This document shows, piece by piece, positions 1 through 8,399 of a stretch of 64,000 bases of DNA. The position numbers and the translations under genes are program-made. This DNA is from Paraescarpia echinospica (taxonomy: Eukaryota > Annelida > Polychaeta > Sabellida > Siboglinidae): contig CM034532.1 of the NCBI GenBank assembly GCA_020002185.1, forward strand, positions 45,086,506 through 45,150,505, read 5' to 3'. The notes beneath the pieces are model-generated. The model was not told the origin of the DNA, made no database searches, and saw nothing but the letters and a program-made list of their open reading frames with translations. The first letter of the stretch is position 1. Each line of letters opens with the position of its first letter.

Positions 1-3000
1 CGGCTCGTACTCGACGATCTGGTAGACGCGCTCGACGACGAGGCCGTGCCGCAGATACCACCGCAGTAGCGGCGTCGCGAGCAGAATCTTGACGCCGAAG
101 AAGCTCCCCACGAGCGTGCGCTGAGGCCGGCCGAGGAGGTCGTGCGTTTCGGCGTAGCGACGCATGAACGGGCTGAGATCGTCGCGCTCGATGTAGGCGT
201 TCTTGAAGATCGGCTGCATCTCGGCGAAGGCGTCGCGCAGCGCCGCCGGAACGGCGATGTCGCACTCGACGAGGCCGAACAGCGTGCCGTCGAGCACGGC
301 CTTCAGGATCGTCGGCCGCGTCACGGCGCCGTCGCCGGTCCAGCTCCGCGGCGGCGGCGGTGGCGGCGGTCTCGTCGCGCGCCACTGGCACTCCCACATC
401 TCGACGACGGCGACGAAGCGGCGAAGGTAGGCCGTGACGGCGGCCGTCTCGGCGTACAGTTGGCTCATCGGCTTACCGTTCACCGCGTTCGTCTCCCTCC
501 CCGTGCACGGACAGCCGTGGAAGAAGCACCCTTGGAACAGGTACGCCGTCCGCGTCGCGCCACACCAGCCGTCGACCCGGTACTTGCCGACGCGCTTCTC
601 GCGCCCGTTGAGCTGGTGACGTATGTGAGCCCCCGTCCGCGCCGTCTCCCACGTCAGCCACTCGACGGCCAGACGAAAGGCGTTGTCCGCTCGCCGGCGC
701 GTGTACCACCCCGTCGGCATCTCCTGCGTGATCGCCCATAGGTAGAGGCCGTTTGCGTCGAAGCCGACAATAGAGCGGCAGGGGCGCGCCGACTCGCCGT
801 ACTCCTCGCGCCGAAGGACGGTCACGCCGGCCTCGTGATAGCGCGCGAAAATGATCGAGGGGCCGCCGACGATCTGCGACTGTAGGAGCCGGTGCAGGTC
901 CTTGTTCGACTCGTTGAAGAGCGTGAAGTGGAGCGACGACGGCAGATCGTTGAACAGATACAGCAGCGTCAGGCCCGGCACGCTGATGGCGTCCTTGAAC
1001 ATGTCGATGCGGCGCTGCCGATAGAAGGCGAACTGCTTGTCGACGGCCTCCAGGAACGGCGCCACGTCCCTATTGTTATACCACACGAGGTAGTCCCGCA
1101 GCGTCGTTATCCCCTCGGCGCGCCATACCCGCGCGCAACCCTCGTATTCGGCGGCCGAGATGCCTTCGCGCTTCAGGCGGCTGTAGAAGGCCTCGCGCGG
1201 CGGCAGCCGGGTCTCGGCCAGTTTACGCGGGTCGTCGAGGTACTCGTAGGGGAAGTGCCCCTTCGTCGCCTCGCAGCCGTAGGCCTTCAGAAACCGGGCG
1301 TAGCTGACGCCGGGGGCCAGGTAGTTGGTGATGTCCAGGAACTTCAGCGTCGCCGTCGCCAGGCACATGAAGTTGTTCTGACGCTTGATCGTGAACGCCG
1401 ACGAGATGCTCTGCGCCTCGTCGGTCATGAACAGGTGCGTCAGATATTTCTTAACGACGTTCAAGTCGTACTTCCCCGAATTGAAGCCGAGGACGGGGAG
1501 GCGGCGCAGGTGCTGCCACAGACGGTCGCCGAGCACCGTGTACGGGCTCTTATCGCGCGCCGACTCCGCCACTGTCGCATGCACCCGCCATTCGGCGTCG
1601 AGCGCGTCGATCGCCTCGAAGGTCGCGTCGAACGACGGCCGCAGAGCCGCGCACGCCGCCTCGCTCATGGCCTCCAGGGCGTCGATCAGGCGCTTCGCGA
1701 GGTCGCCCGAATCGCCGGACGTCACGAAGCAACGCGCCGTCTCGTGCCAGGGGACGTTCGAGGCGACGCTCACGCTGAGTAGCTCGTGTCGCGCGATCCA
1801 CCGGCATTTGGCGCTGTCCGCCGGCAGATCGTGATCGTCGAAGTAGCACTCAAAATCGTACGTCGCCCTGTACGGATAGTAGCGCAGGCGTTCGTCCACG
1901 TAGACGCGCTCGTCCTCCAGCTGCTGAAACACGGACGGCGTCGGATGGTAGACGCCGCCGGGAAAGACGTGGCGAACGCCGCCCTCGCACGTCGCCTCGT
2001 GACGCCGCAGCCGACTGGCGGTGCGCCACAGCGCATCGCCGCACTTGCCGCATCGATACGAACGACAGAACAGCGACACGTCGGCTATGAAGGAATAGTG
2101 CGTTTCGAACAGATTGACGCTCATGGTGGTCGGGTAGCGATGGAGGGAGCGGCGGACCACTTCGGCGGTGGCGTCCTCCGCCGACAACCGATACACGGTC
2201 ACATTCGTTTCGAAGGCCGCCTCCACCCGGTCGAGTTCGTTCAGCGGGACGCCGGCGAACGCGCAGTAGGGTTGGTCGCCGTAGTCGGCGTAGAGCCTTA
2301 AGGCGGCGGCCGTCAAATCGTCAGCGCGAAAGTCGGCGCCCCGATGCAGCGCCAGACAGCGGAAGAGGCACAGGTTGTCGGCGTACGAACGCCCGCCGCG
2401 ACCGTTCACTAGGCTGACGAGCCCCGCGTTGTGGCGCAGATAGGCGGGGAGGGACTGCTGACGGGCGCATCCGATAGGATGGAGGATGATGGCGTTGAGG
2501 AAGTACGTAACGTTCGTTACCAACTCGGCGATCCACCCCGAGTCGGGGCGCTGCGCGATCACGTACTGCAGAACGTCGGGCTGTCGGGTGGCGTCGAGGA
2601 AGCGTTCGAATGACGCGGCGTCGGAAACGAGGACGGGCGACTCGAGATAGCGGCCGCAACAGTTACACGAAGAATGGTAGTAACGTAGTCGGCCCGTCTC
2701 CCTGTGCCGCAGAATAAAGCCGTACGATAAGTTTATTTTAAAGGCCCGAGTCTGCGCCTCGAACATCAGTCGTAGTTGGGCTTCGTGCGCGGTCGTATCC
2801 CCGTGGCCGGACAAATGGAAATTATACCTTGATTGAACGGGTCCTCGCGCCACAGACGTACGGATGCTCGCCCAGTAGTCGCGCAAGACGCTCTGTAGGT
2901 CGTCGTCGACGACGTCGTCATCGCGACATAAATGGCTATCGGCGTGACCGTCGAACGGTCGATTGCATTTTGGACACACCTCAGCGGCGACGACGCAAAT

Positions 3001-3147
3001 TCGGAGATGCCGCAACATTTGGGCGCGCAGCGCGAACGATCGATCGCATTTCGGACATACGTATTCATCGCTGCCGCATGTTTTTAGATGCTTCGACAAA
3101 TGAAAAAGACGGACGAACGATCGATCGCATTTCGGACACACGTGCAT
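1..3147 (-). CDS. Protein-primed type family B DNA polymerase (Polinton/adintovirus-like), intact but cut by the window edge
   Basis: The minus strand is open without a stop from an ATG at 3147 to the left edge (1049 codons), so the C-terminal polymerase half lies outside. The N-terminus has three zinc-finger-like units with CPKC and H-x3-C spacing (C4/C7/H20/C24, C31/C34/H47/C51, and a shorter third near 58-74). An exonuclease I-type YDFE sits at residues 430-433, an Exo II-type NSGKYD at 556-561, and a Pol motif A-type FDANGLYLW around D797. The same family, clearly alignable, is the broken polymerase at 9.4-13 kb. These polymerases copy linear Polinton and adintovirus genomes from a terminal protein. 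Codon use is strongly GC-ending, unlike the AT-rich sequence to the right, which suggests a young insertion. The start is chosen because a TATA-like box lies about 50 bases upstream and the first finger begins at residue 4. I am confident of the family; whether the unseen C-terminus is intact is unknown. Confidence 0.93.
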   Translation of the reverse strand, partial: MHVCPKCDRSFVRLFHLSKHLKTCGSDEYVCPKCDRSFALRAQMLRHLRICVVAAEVCPKCNRPFDGHADSHLCRDDDVVDDDLQSVLRDYWASIRTSVARGPVQSRYNFHLSGHGDTTAHEAQLRLMFEAQTRAFKINLSYGFILRHRETGRLRYYHSSCNCCGRYLESPVLVSDAASFERFLDATRQPDVLQYVIAQRPDSGWIAELVTNVTYFLNAIILHPIGCARQQSLPAYLRHNAGLVSLVNGRGGRSYADNLCLFRCLALHRGADFRADDLTAAALRLYADYGDQPYCAFAGVPLNELDRVEAAFETNVTVYRLSAEDATAEVVRRSLHRYPTTMSVNLFETHYSFIADVSLFCRSYRCGKCGDALWRTASRLRRHEATCEGGVRHVFPGGVYHPTPSVFQQLEDERVYVDERLRYYPYRATYDFECYFDDHDLPADSAKCRWIARHELLSVSVASNVPWHETARCFVTSGDSGDLAKRLIDALEAMSEAACAALRPSFDATFEAIDALDAEWRVHATVAESARDKSPYTVLGDRLWQHLRRLPVLGFNSGKYDLNVVKKYLTHLFMTDEAQSISSAFTIKRQNNFMCLATATLKFLDITNYLAPGVSYARFLKAYGCEATKGHFPYEYLDDPRKLAETRLPPREAFYSRLKREGISAAEYEGCARVWRAEGITTLRDYLVWYNNRDVAPFLEAVDKQFAFYRQRRIDMFKDAISVPGLTLLYLFNDLPSSLHFTLFNESNKDLHRLLQSQIVGGPSIIFARYHEAGVTVLRREEYGESARPCRSIVGFDANGLYLWAITQEMPTGWYTRRRADNAFRLAVEWLTWETARTGAHIRHQLNGREKRVGKYRVDGWCGATRTAYLFQGCFFHGCPCTGRETNAVNGKPMSQLYAETAAVTAYLRRFVAVVEMWECQWRATRPPPPPPPRSWTGDGAVTRPTILKAVLDGTLFGLVECDIAVPAALRDAFAEMQPIFKNAYIERDDLSPFMRRYAETHDLLGRPQRTLVGSFFGVKILLATPLLRWYLRHGLVVERVYQIVEYEP

Positions 3148-3197
3148 CGTCGGTCTAGGCGGCGCGCTATTAACTACGACGAGGCGCGTCGACGCCA

Positions 3198-3205
3198 CTT
3201 ATATG
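3198..3205 (-). promoter_or_regulatory. TATA-like box of the DNA polymerase gene
   Basis: The minus strand reads CATATAAG about 50 bases upstream of the polymerase ATG, a normal distance for a short leader. Between this box and 3388 I see no gene, only short GC-rich unique sequence. Confidence 0.45.
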
Positions 3206-3388
3206 GCCGCCCTAACGCCCGCTAGGGGCTTTCTAAACGACGGCGGCGGCGGTTTTCTCCTGGTACAGTAATGTTATCCGTCAGGTGGCGGCACCGTCGT
3301 CCTTGGACCGCCGAGGTGGCGACAGGGGAGCAACGTGGTGGCCGATAGGTGGCAGCGTCGAGGAATAGTTTTACGTTTGGTAGTTCGC

Positions 3389-3620
3389 CTGTCAGCGGCG
3401 CCCGGCGGCAAAGTTTTTGTTTACGCTTTGTAGTAGAAATTTCGGCTGTCAGTGGCGCCCGGATACGGCGGCAAAATTTTTGTTTACGTTTTGTAGTAGA
3501 AATTTCGGCTGTCCGCTACTGGCTCCCGGTTCGCCTGTCAGTGGCGCCCTGATACGGCGGCAAAGTTTTTTTGTTTACGATTTGTAGTAGAAATTTCGGC
3601 TGTCAGCGGCTCCCGGAGTG
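3389..3620. repeat. Imperfect tandem repeat of about 60-70 bp, three copies
   Basis: Three copies carry the common core GGCGGCAAA, then a T-run, then GTTTACG, then TTTGTAGTAGAAATTTCGG. The last two copies are separated by a short unit containing TGGCTCCCGG. The repeat lies upstream of the polymerase and downstream of the next minus-strand gene. It could be regulatory or structural. The stretch 3621-3764 beyond it shows no gene. Confidence 0.8.
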
Positions 3621-3764
3621 TTTCTTTTTGTGCGCAGCAGTTGGACAGGCATTGAATGTCAGCGACGTGCGTGTTTTTTTTTGGATGGCAACAACAACAA
3701 CAGGAGGCGGGAATTGATTTTCATACGTTTTATTAAGCAGTCTCGTACTACTACATCACCACCA

Positions 3765-4250
3765 CAGTAAGGCTTTATGCCACGGTAAACAGTAAAGAGG
3801 CTTTATGCCACAGCAGAGTAAATAATAAGGCTTTGCGCCTCCAACAACGGCCTATAGCAAAATGTTCATCGCTACTAAGTGTTCGGCGGGGGCTTATGCC
3901 ACAGCGGAGTAAATAATAATAATAACGCTTTAGGGGCGCAACAGCGGACTATAGGCAGGCCGATAAGGCTTTGCGCCTCCAACAACGGCCTATAGCAAAA
4001 ATGTTCATCGCTACTAAGTGTTCGGCGGGGGGCTTATGCCACAGCGGAGTAAATAATAACGCTTTAGGGGCGCAAGAGCGGACTATAGGCAGCCCGATCA
4101 AGTTCATCGGCTTTACTATTCAATTTCCTGCTAATGTTCATCGGCGTACCTACTAATAATAATAATAAGGCTTTATGCCATAGCGAAATGTAATGTTCAT
4201 AGGCAAAGCTTTATGCCATAGCGAAATGTAATGTTCATAGGCAAAAAATT
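3765..4250. repeat. Nested tandem repeats built on an 'aaggctttatgcca' motif
   Basis: A unit of about 140 bp starting with AAGGCTTTGCGCCTCC occurs twice (about 3826-3965 and 3965-4100) and ends with GACTATAGGCAG. A shorter unit of about 40 bp containing AAATGTAATGTTCATAGGC then occurs twice (4165-4250). The stretch lies just beyond the stop of the 4265-5138 gene, so it may include its 3' UTR. No coding potential is seen. Confidence 0.8.
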
Positions 4251-4264
4251 AATTAATTAAGCAT

Positions 4265-5138
4265 TCAGACGTCGAGACATGCCCTTTTCATCAGGTAATA
4301 CTGCACGGCGACCTCCAACAGAGCACGGTCGAACGGCGCCGTCCAATCCGTCCCCATGAGCCAGTCGGCTACCTGGCGCATGAGGGCGCCCTCCGAGGCG
4401 CGATCGCCGCACACGCAACGCTCCTCCAGTACCGAGAGTATACGAATAACGGGGAGCAACAACGTCTGCTGTAGAAAGCTGTCGAGTGACGCTGAAAAAA
4501 GCACACATTCAGGGCCGCCACGTTTTCGTACAGAATGTTGTACCGCCGGCTCGGCTTCCTCTCCCTGTAGCCGCACATGTGAACGAAGGGGCACCCCTCC
4601 TCAGGGGGCACTCACCACATTCTTGGCGCGCGGTGTCCATCACGCGCTCGCCGATTAGCTCGGCAAACGTGGACATCATACAGCGCTGACGACCGGCGTA
4701 CGAGTGCAGAACGCTCCACTCCGAATCGGCCTGAAGCGTGCCCACGATCACAGGGCGTTTGTTGCGGGCCCACGGTATGAAGTCTTCCGACGAAACTGAC
4801 AGCACGGCCACAGGCAGTGGTGACAATGGCACGGCTGCTGCGTCGTCCGCTGTCGCCGCCGGGGTTAATGGCACAGCTGCCGATGCTGCTGCTTCGTCGG
4901 GCGCCACCACCACCACCACCGGGGTTAATGCAACGTACGTGGGCGTCCCGGCGTCGCTCACCAGGTCGTGCGGTGGCATGGGCTGCGTGTCTTCCGCCTC
5001 AGGCCAGTACGATATCCCTTCTTCGCTCGCCAGCGGTAGAGGGTCGTTGGCGCCGGCAAGGCGTGGCGTCGTTTCCTTCTTAGCGCACTTCTCGGCAGGG
5101 GGTGCGCACTCGTCAGCAGCGTCGATAAGTCCACGCAA
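4265..5138 (-). CDS. Unrecognised two-exon gene of the GC-rich element
   Basis: Function unknown. I read two exons on the minus strand. Exon 1 ends at 4616 before a GTGAGT donor. A 124-base intron (4492-4615) ends in a T-rich tract and CAG. Exon 2 (4265-4491) continues in the same frame (phase 1) to a TGA. Without this intron the frame ends early, and two other frames look partly coding. The N-terminal half is rich in Ala, Val, Pro and acidic residues and looks disordered. The conserved-looking part starts near WARNKRPVIVGT and contains a GRQRC stretch; exon 2 looks helical. The 5' end is uncertain: 5138 is a TTG, no ATG is in frame, and a TTCTGTAG acceptor-like site lies just upstream (about 5160), so a further 5' exon is likely. 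That acceptor region is duplicated (about 5130-5210). The gene follows the SSB gene on the same strand. Confidence 0.55.
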
Positions 5139-5224
5139 CGCAGCAGCAATTACAGCGTCCTACAGAAGAATAACCAAAGCAGCAATTATAACGGTCTACA
5201 GAACACTAGCCAAACGTTAGTCAT

Positions 5225-5863
5225 TCAAACGCCGGCCTCGCTCCCCTTCTTCGTCACGACCCGCGCCTCACGGACCGTATACGTGTCCAGTATGCCACCC
5301 CACACGACCTTATGCACGGTCAGCTCCAAGACGGTGCCATCCAGGCTCGCCACAAAGCTACTGCGCAAATGGTCGGGCAACAGGCCTGACACATGATCGG
5401 CATTGTAATCGCCTATCGCCGAAATAGCTTCGTCGAACAGGGTGATCCAAATGCCGGCCTCAGTGTCGGCGTCCTTTTCGTCTTCCACCAAAACGCGCAC
5501 CAAAAAATACGTCTTCGCCTTTGCCTGTACACCGTGTACAGCGCACACCCGGCCACCGCTTTCTAGGCCTCTCACTTTGCGCTTGCAAACCCCACAGCCG
5601 ATGTACGTGCATTTGCTTTTCCAAGCCAAGCCAACGATTGTTACGGGGGTAACAATCTTATACGTGCCGTCGCACGCCAGCACGAACTCTTTCAACGATA
5701 CCTCGGGCGCACTCACCACGGCCTCGAAAGTGGGCGCCACGTCGGCTTTCGCGCTGGCCTCCGACGCCGGCTTCGTTTTGCCACCAGACGCCACCGTTGG
5801 CACCTCCCTCAGCTTGCTGCCCCTCTTTGGCGGTGCCTCTCCGTGCGCGACAGGCGGCGACAT
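5225..5863 (-). CDS. RPA-like single-stranded-DNA-binding protein (OB fold with zinc ribbon)
   Basis: A 212-residue protein from the ATG at 5863. The frame is open upstream to a GTG at 5887, but an acceptor-like GTTGCAG there suggests a 5' UTR intron instead. Residues 1-50 are Lys/Ala-rich and probably flexible. Residues about 60-205 resemble the C-terminal DNA-binding domain of the large RPA subunit (Rep_fac-A_C type): a zinc ribbon with C90-x2-C93 and C107-x2-H110, then a strand-rich OB-fold part with YFLVRVLVED, GIWITLFDEA and IGDYNADHV. The family coats single-stranded DNA during replication. Next to a polymerase gene this makes sense as a replication SSB of the element. It contains only one RPA-C-like domain and is far shorter than cellular RPA1. 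The similarity is read from pattern, not from a search. Confidence 0.75.
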   Translation of the reverse strand: MSPPVAHGEAPPKRGSKLREVPTVASGGKTKPASEASAKADVAPTFEAVVSAPEVSLKEFVLACDGTYKIVTPVTIVGLAWKSKCTYIGCGVCKRKVRGLESGGRVCAVHGVQAKAKTYFLVRVLVEDEKDADTEAGIWITLFDEAISAIGDYNADHVSGLLPDHLRSSFVASLDGTVLELTVHKVVWGGILDTYTVREARVVTKKGSEAGV

Positions 5864-5948
5864 GATAAACAACGCTCTGCAACACACAAAGTTACTGCAA
5901 CGGTAGCAACACGACAGCGACGATATTAGACGTTCTCCGCCCCGTCCC

Positions 5949-5955
5949 TATATAA
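5949..5955 (-). promoter_or_regulatory. TATA box of the RPA-like gene (possibly bidirectional)
   Basis: TATATA in the context CCCTATATAAGCGCTTT lies about 86 bases upstream of the SSB ATG. The core reads as a TATA box on both strands. The string ATAAGCGCTTT recurs beside the plus-strand TATA box near 6207, so the two divergent promoters share sequence. Confidence 0.5.
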
Positions 5956-6215
5956 GCGCTTTGCACGCGGCCCGCACGCGGCCCCCGTGAGCGAGTGCAC
6001 GCCAGCCGCAAAGCAGCCGACTCTTACAAGGTTACTAAAACTGAAAAAAATCTCTCGGTCAGCCTAGTGCACTAACAGAACGCCACTTTTATTTCCTAAT
6101 ATAAAGTTACCATAAGATTCTCTAGCCCCCACTGACTATTATAGGCCGCTTAGTTTACTCACATTTCACCTTTAACGGTCGTTTTAAAGACTTACAAACA
6201 GTTACATAAGCGCTT

Positions 6216-6223
6216 TATATAAA
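6216..6223 (+). promoter_or_regulatory. TATA box of the plus-strand spliced gene
   Basis: A consensus TATATAAA lies about 107 bases upstream of the ATG at 6330. It fits a start site near 6245 and a short leader. Confidence 0.6.
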
Positions 6224-6227
6224 ACAG

Positions 6228-6235
6228 TGACGTCA
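6228..6235. promoter_or_regulatory. Perfect CRE/ATF palindrome TGACGTCA
   Basis: The 8-bp palindrome TGACGTCA lies five bases downstream of the TATA box of the plus-strand gene. CREB/ATF-family bZIP proteins bind this sequence in animals. One 8-mer can occur by chance, but its place in the core promoter makes it credible. Confidence 0.4.
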
Positions 6236-6329
6236 GCCCCTTATGTAAGGCTATGGCGTACGTGCTAGGCCGCAACACGTTACCGCGCTCTAAACATCGG
6301 CGCAACAACTGCGCAATTCATTTCTCACT

Positions 6330-7659
6330 ATGGATCCGACCGATCAAGTTGGCAATTATGCAGCCGACTCTCAACAAGCACAAACCAGGTACGTTTTGCT
6401 AACTCAACTAACACTGACTTTCCTCACTCACATTACTGCTTTCTTTTATAACGTTCACTAACTAAATAACTATTTTTTTACAGCGAGCTTCCTCCCCAAA
6501 ACGCCGGAATTGGGACTCCTCAAGTTGCCGAAAATACGCCTCCCCAAGCCGCCGGGATTAGTACTGTTCCGCCGCCACCACCACCACCACCACCATCTAT
6601 GCGTCTACCCCCACCCCAACGCCGCCCCGGCGAAAGGTACGTTTAACGATACTAACTAAATAGCGGTTTTTTTTTATTTACCTTTATTTGCAGACGCCTA
6701 CTTTCGATAAAGCCTATAGCGGCTTTTCCGTGCGCCCCACTATTTACAAACGCCCCCACTACAGACTTACTGCTTTTTTTACAGGCTAAAAAGAGACGCG
6801 CCGTTACTTTAATACTTTTTTTCATACTTGCAGACGAAACATCGCCGGCTTCGACACACTACATATAGGGCGCGGGCAAACCCTTGCGAGGCCCTCGCAC
6901 CGAAACGGCTTCATTAATAGATCTAGAATAAATTTGTTCCCCGGTGATCTGATTATGATTGATAGAAGGCCGCGCGCCGATAGGCCTGGGGGCACATTAT
7001 ACCTTGGACGTCGCCGACCACATCACACCTCTTAACACTTTTTCCTTCTCCACAGATATCGCCTATTGATCGTGGCGCCCGAACTTGTCAATCGGCTCCT
7101 TATGGGACAAACCCTCGCCAACCACACTCATCGGAATGGCCACCCGGCAGGGCGAGGCCCGCGCGCCAGTAGTCGCAACCCTGACGCTAATTGAACTTTT
7201 CCTCCTTCCCCCAGCAGACACATCTACGTGATCGACCCTAGCCTGGCACATCGACGCTACGATATCGGACGGGGGACTATAGTGCACTACATCGAACCGG
7301 CGCCTCGCACAATCACATTCACCTCGTCACGATCCCCCCATCAGCCTCTCTTAGCCGTCGAGCCGCGCCGACAACAACAACAAGTACAATACGACAGTGA
7401 CGAAGAACAACAACAACAAGACACAGACGAAAACTTCGACGACGGCTACAGTGGCATCCCCGATTTAGAATTTCTAGATGCATACAACCCCCTACCAGAA
7501 GAGACTTTCACGCAGCCATTCTCCTTTGCTGATATCTTTCCACGCCCTCAAATTCTCCTCCCCTCATTTGCCCCACCCATCCCAGCACATCTTTCCGTAC
7601 ATTTAGGCTTTCCTCCACAGACCCCCGGACGCCACGGCTTTGGCCCACCACCCCCATGA
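6330..7659 (+). CDS. Spliced gene for a proline-rich protein with a Gln/acidic tail; several possible 3' exons
   Basis: Not recognised. Exon 1 is 6330-6388 (ATG, 19 codons plus two bases, GTACGT donor). Exon 2 is 6484-6636 (51 codons long, GTACGT donor, T-rich tract and CAG before it); it encodes a Pro-rich segment with a run of nine prolines. Both exons end in AG at phase 2. Four acceptors downstream (6693, 6833, 7055, 7217) each leave an A as the next base, so each gives AG|A = Arg and an open frame. The last exon (7218-7659) is the longest. It starts RHIYVIDPSLAHRRYDIGRG, continues with a Gln run and an acidic stretch (DSDEE, DTDENFDDGYSG), and ends Pro-rich before the stop. A CAGCAG at its start could be a NAGNAG acceptor adding one residue. 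A polyA signal follows at 7691. The Pro-rich and acidic/Gln composition resembles transcription activators, but that is only inference. Confidence 0.6.
6694..6868 (+). other. Candidate alternative 3' exon a
   Basis: It is preceded by a T-rich tract and TTTGCAG. Joined at phase 2 it stays open to a TAG at 6866-6868. The encoded segment starts RRLLSIKPIAAF and is partly hydrophobic. It overlaps exon b, so the two cannot both be used as terminal exons in one transcript unless exon a is shortened. Confidence 0.35.
6834..7035 (+). other. Candidate alternative 3' exon b
   Basis: It is preceded by a TTTTTTTCATACTTGCAG acceptor. At phase 2 it is open for 66 codons after the junction, to a TAA at 7033-7035. 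The product is Arg-rich and carries IGRGQTLARPSHRNG, alignable with exon c (GQTLANHTHRNG) and, by IGRG, with the last exon. Confidence 0.45.
7056..7194 (+). other. Candidate alternative 3' exon c
   Basis: It is preceded by a pyrimidine tract and CTCCACAG. At phase 2 it is open for 45 codons after the junction, to a TGA at 7192-7194. The segment with GQTLANHTHRNG matches exon b, so the two exons look like duplicates that have diverged. Confidence 0.45.
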
Positions 7660-7690
7660 CCCCTTTCCGTCTTCATAATATCTGTCTACC

Positions 7691-7696
7691 AATAAA
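7691..7696 (+). terminator. Polyadenylation signal AATAAA
   Basis: The canonical hexamer lies 32 bases after the stop of the plus-strand spliced gene. A GT/T-rich stretch follows. Confidence 0.6.
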
Positions 7697-7740
7697 ATTT
7701 ATTTCTCACCGTTTATTGCTGTTTTCTGTGTTTCCTTTCG

Positions 7741-7905
7741 CACTCCACCAGCATTCCAACTCACACACGAATAATGCCTATATTTCCACCTACACATTTG
7801 GCCCACTCCACCAGCATTCCAAATCACACACGAGTAATGCCTATATTTCCACCTACACATTTGGCCCACTCCACCAGCATTCCAAATCACACACGAATAA
7901 TATTC
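7741..7905. repeat. 63-bp tandem repeat, nearly three copies
   Basis: Units start at 7741, 7804 and 7867 with CACTCCACCAGCATTCC and are almost identical; the third is partial. The period is 21 codons, so both strands show repeated peptides over it. I take those as by-products. The repeat lies just after the polyA signal. Confidence 0.9.
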
Positions 7906-7924
7906 GGCGTTGCAACACCAAACA

Positions 7925-8180
7925 CCACTGCCTCCAACTGCTATAACGATATTGCACGCGTATCAGCTGCTACCAAATGTGTTTCCACCAGTATTCCAAC
8001 TCACACACGAAAAACCCAGCAATCGCCAAAGCCACAAGCTTAATACACGCGCACAGGCCAATCTGACAGCTCCGACCGCCAGCTGCTATAACGATAACTC
8101 CAATGCACGCGTATCCTGACAGCTCCGGCCTCCAGCCGCTATAACGATTTTGCGCCTCTAATGCACGCGCATCGGCTGAC
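7925..8180. repeat. Imperfect tandem repeat with GCTATAACGAT and ATGCACGCGTAT
   Basis: Three diverged units share CTGCTATAACGAT followed by TGCACGCGTATC (near 7937, 8083 and 8138), with gaps of varying length. No gene is seen. The stretch 8181-8399 is unique sequence without a convincing ORF. Confidence 0.65.
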
Positions 8181-8399
8181 ACCGAAAAATCAGCCGTACC
8201 CCGGCCAGCACTGACAGGCAATACCCACATCGGCGCCTATGCAGCACGAAAAACATTTATCCGGCCTTCCGTCAAACAATGCACATAAAACTCCTACAGC
8301 CTGACATACGACACCCCATTTGCCAGTGAGTCGTGAAAACCAGGCCACTCAATTGCCCTCCTGATCTCCAGCGCGCCGGGCGTAATCTAAACCGCTCGA

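Noticed and set aside
142..2659. Many long plus- and minus-strand ORFs in the GC-rich left end
   Set aside because: They are shadows of the polymerase, which is open on minus through the whole stretch and carries the family motifs.
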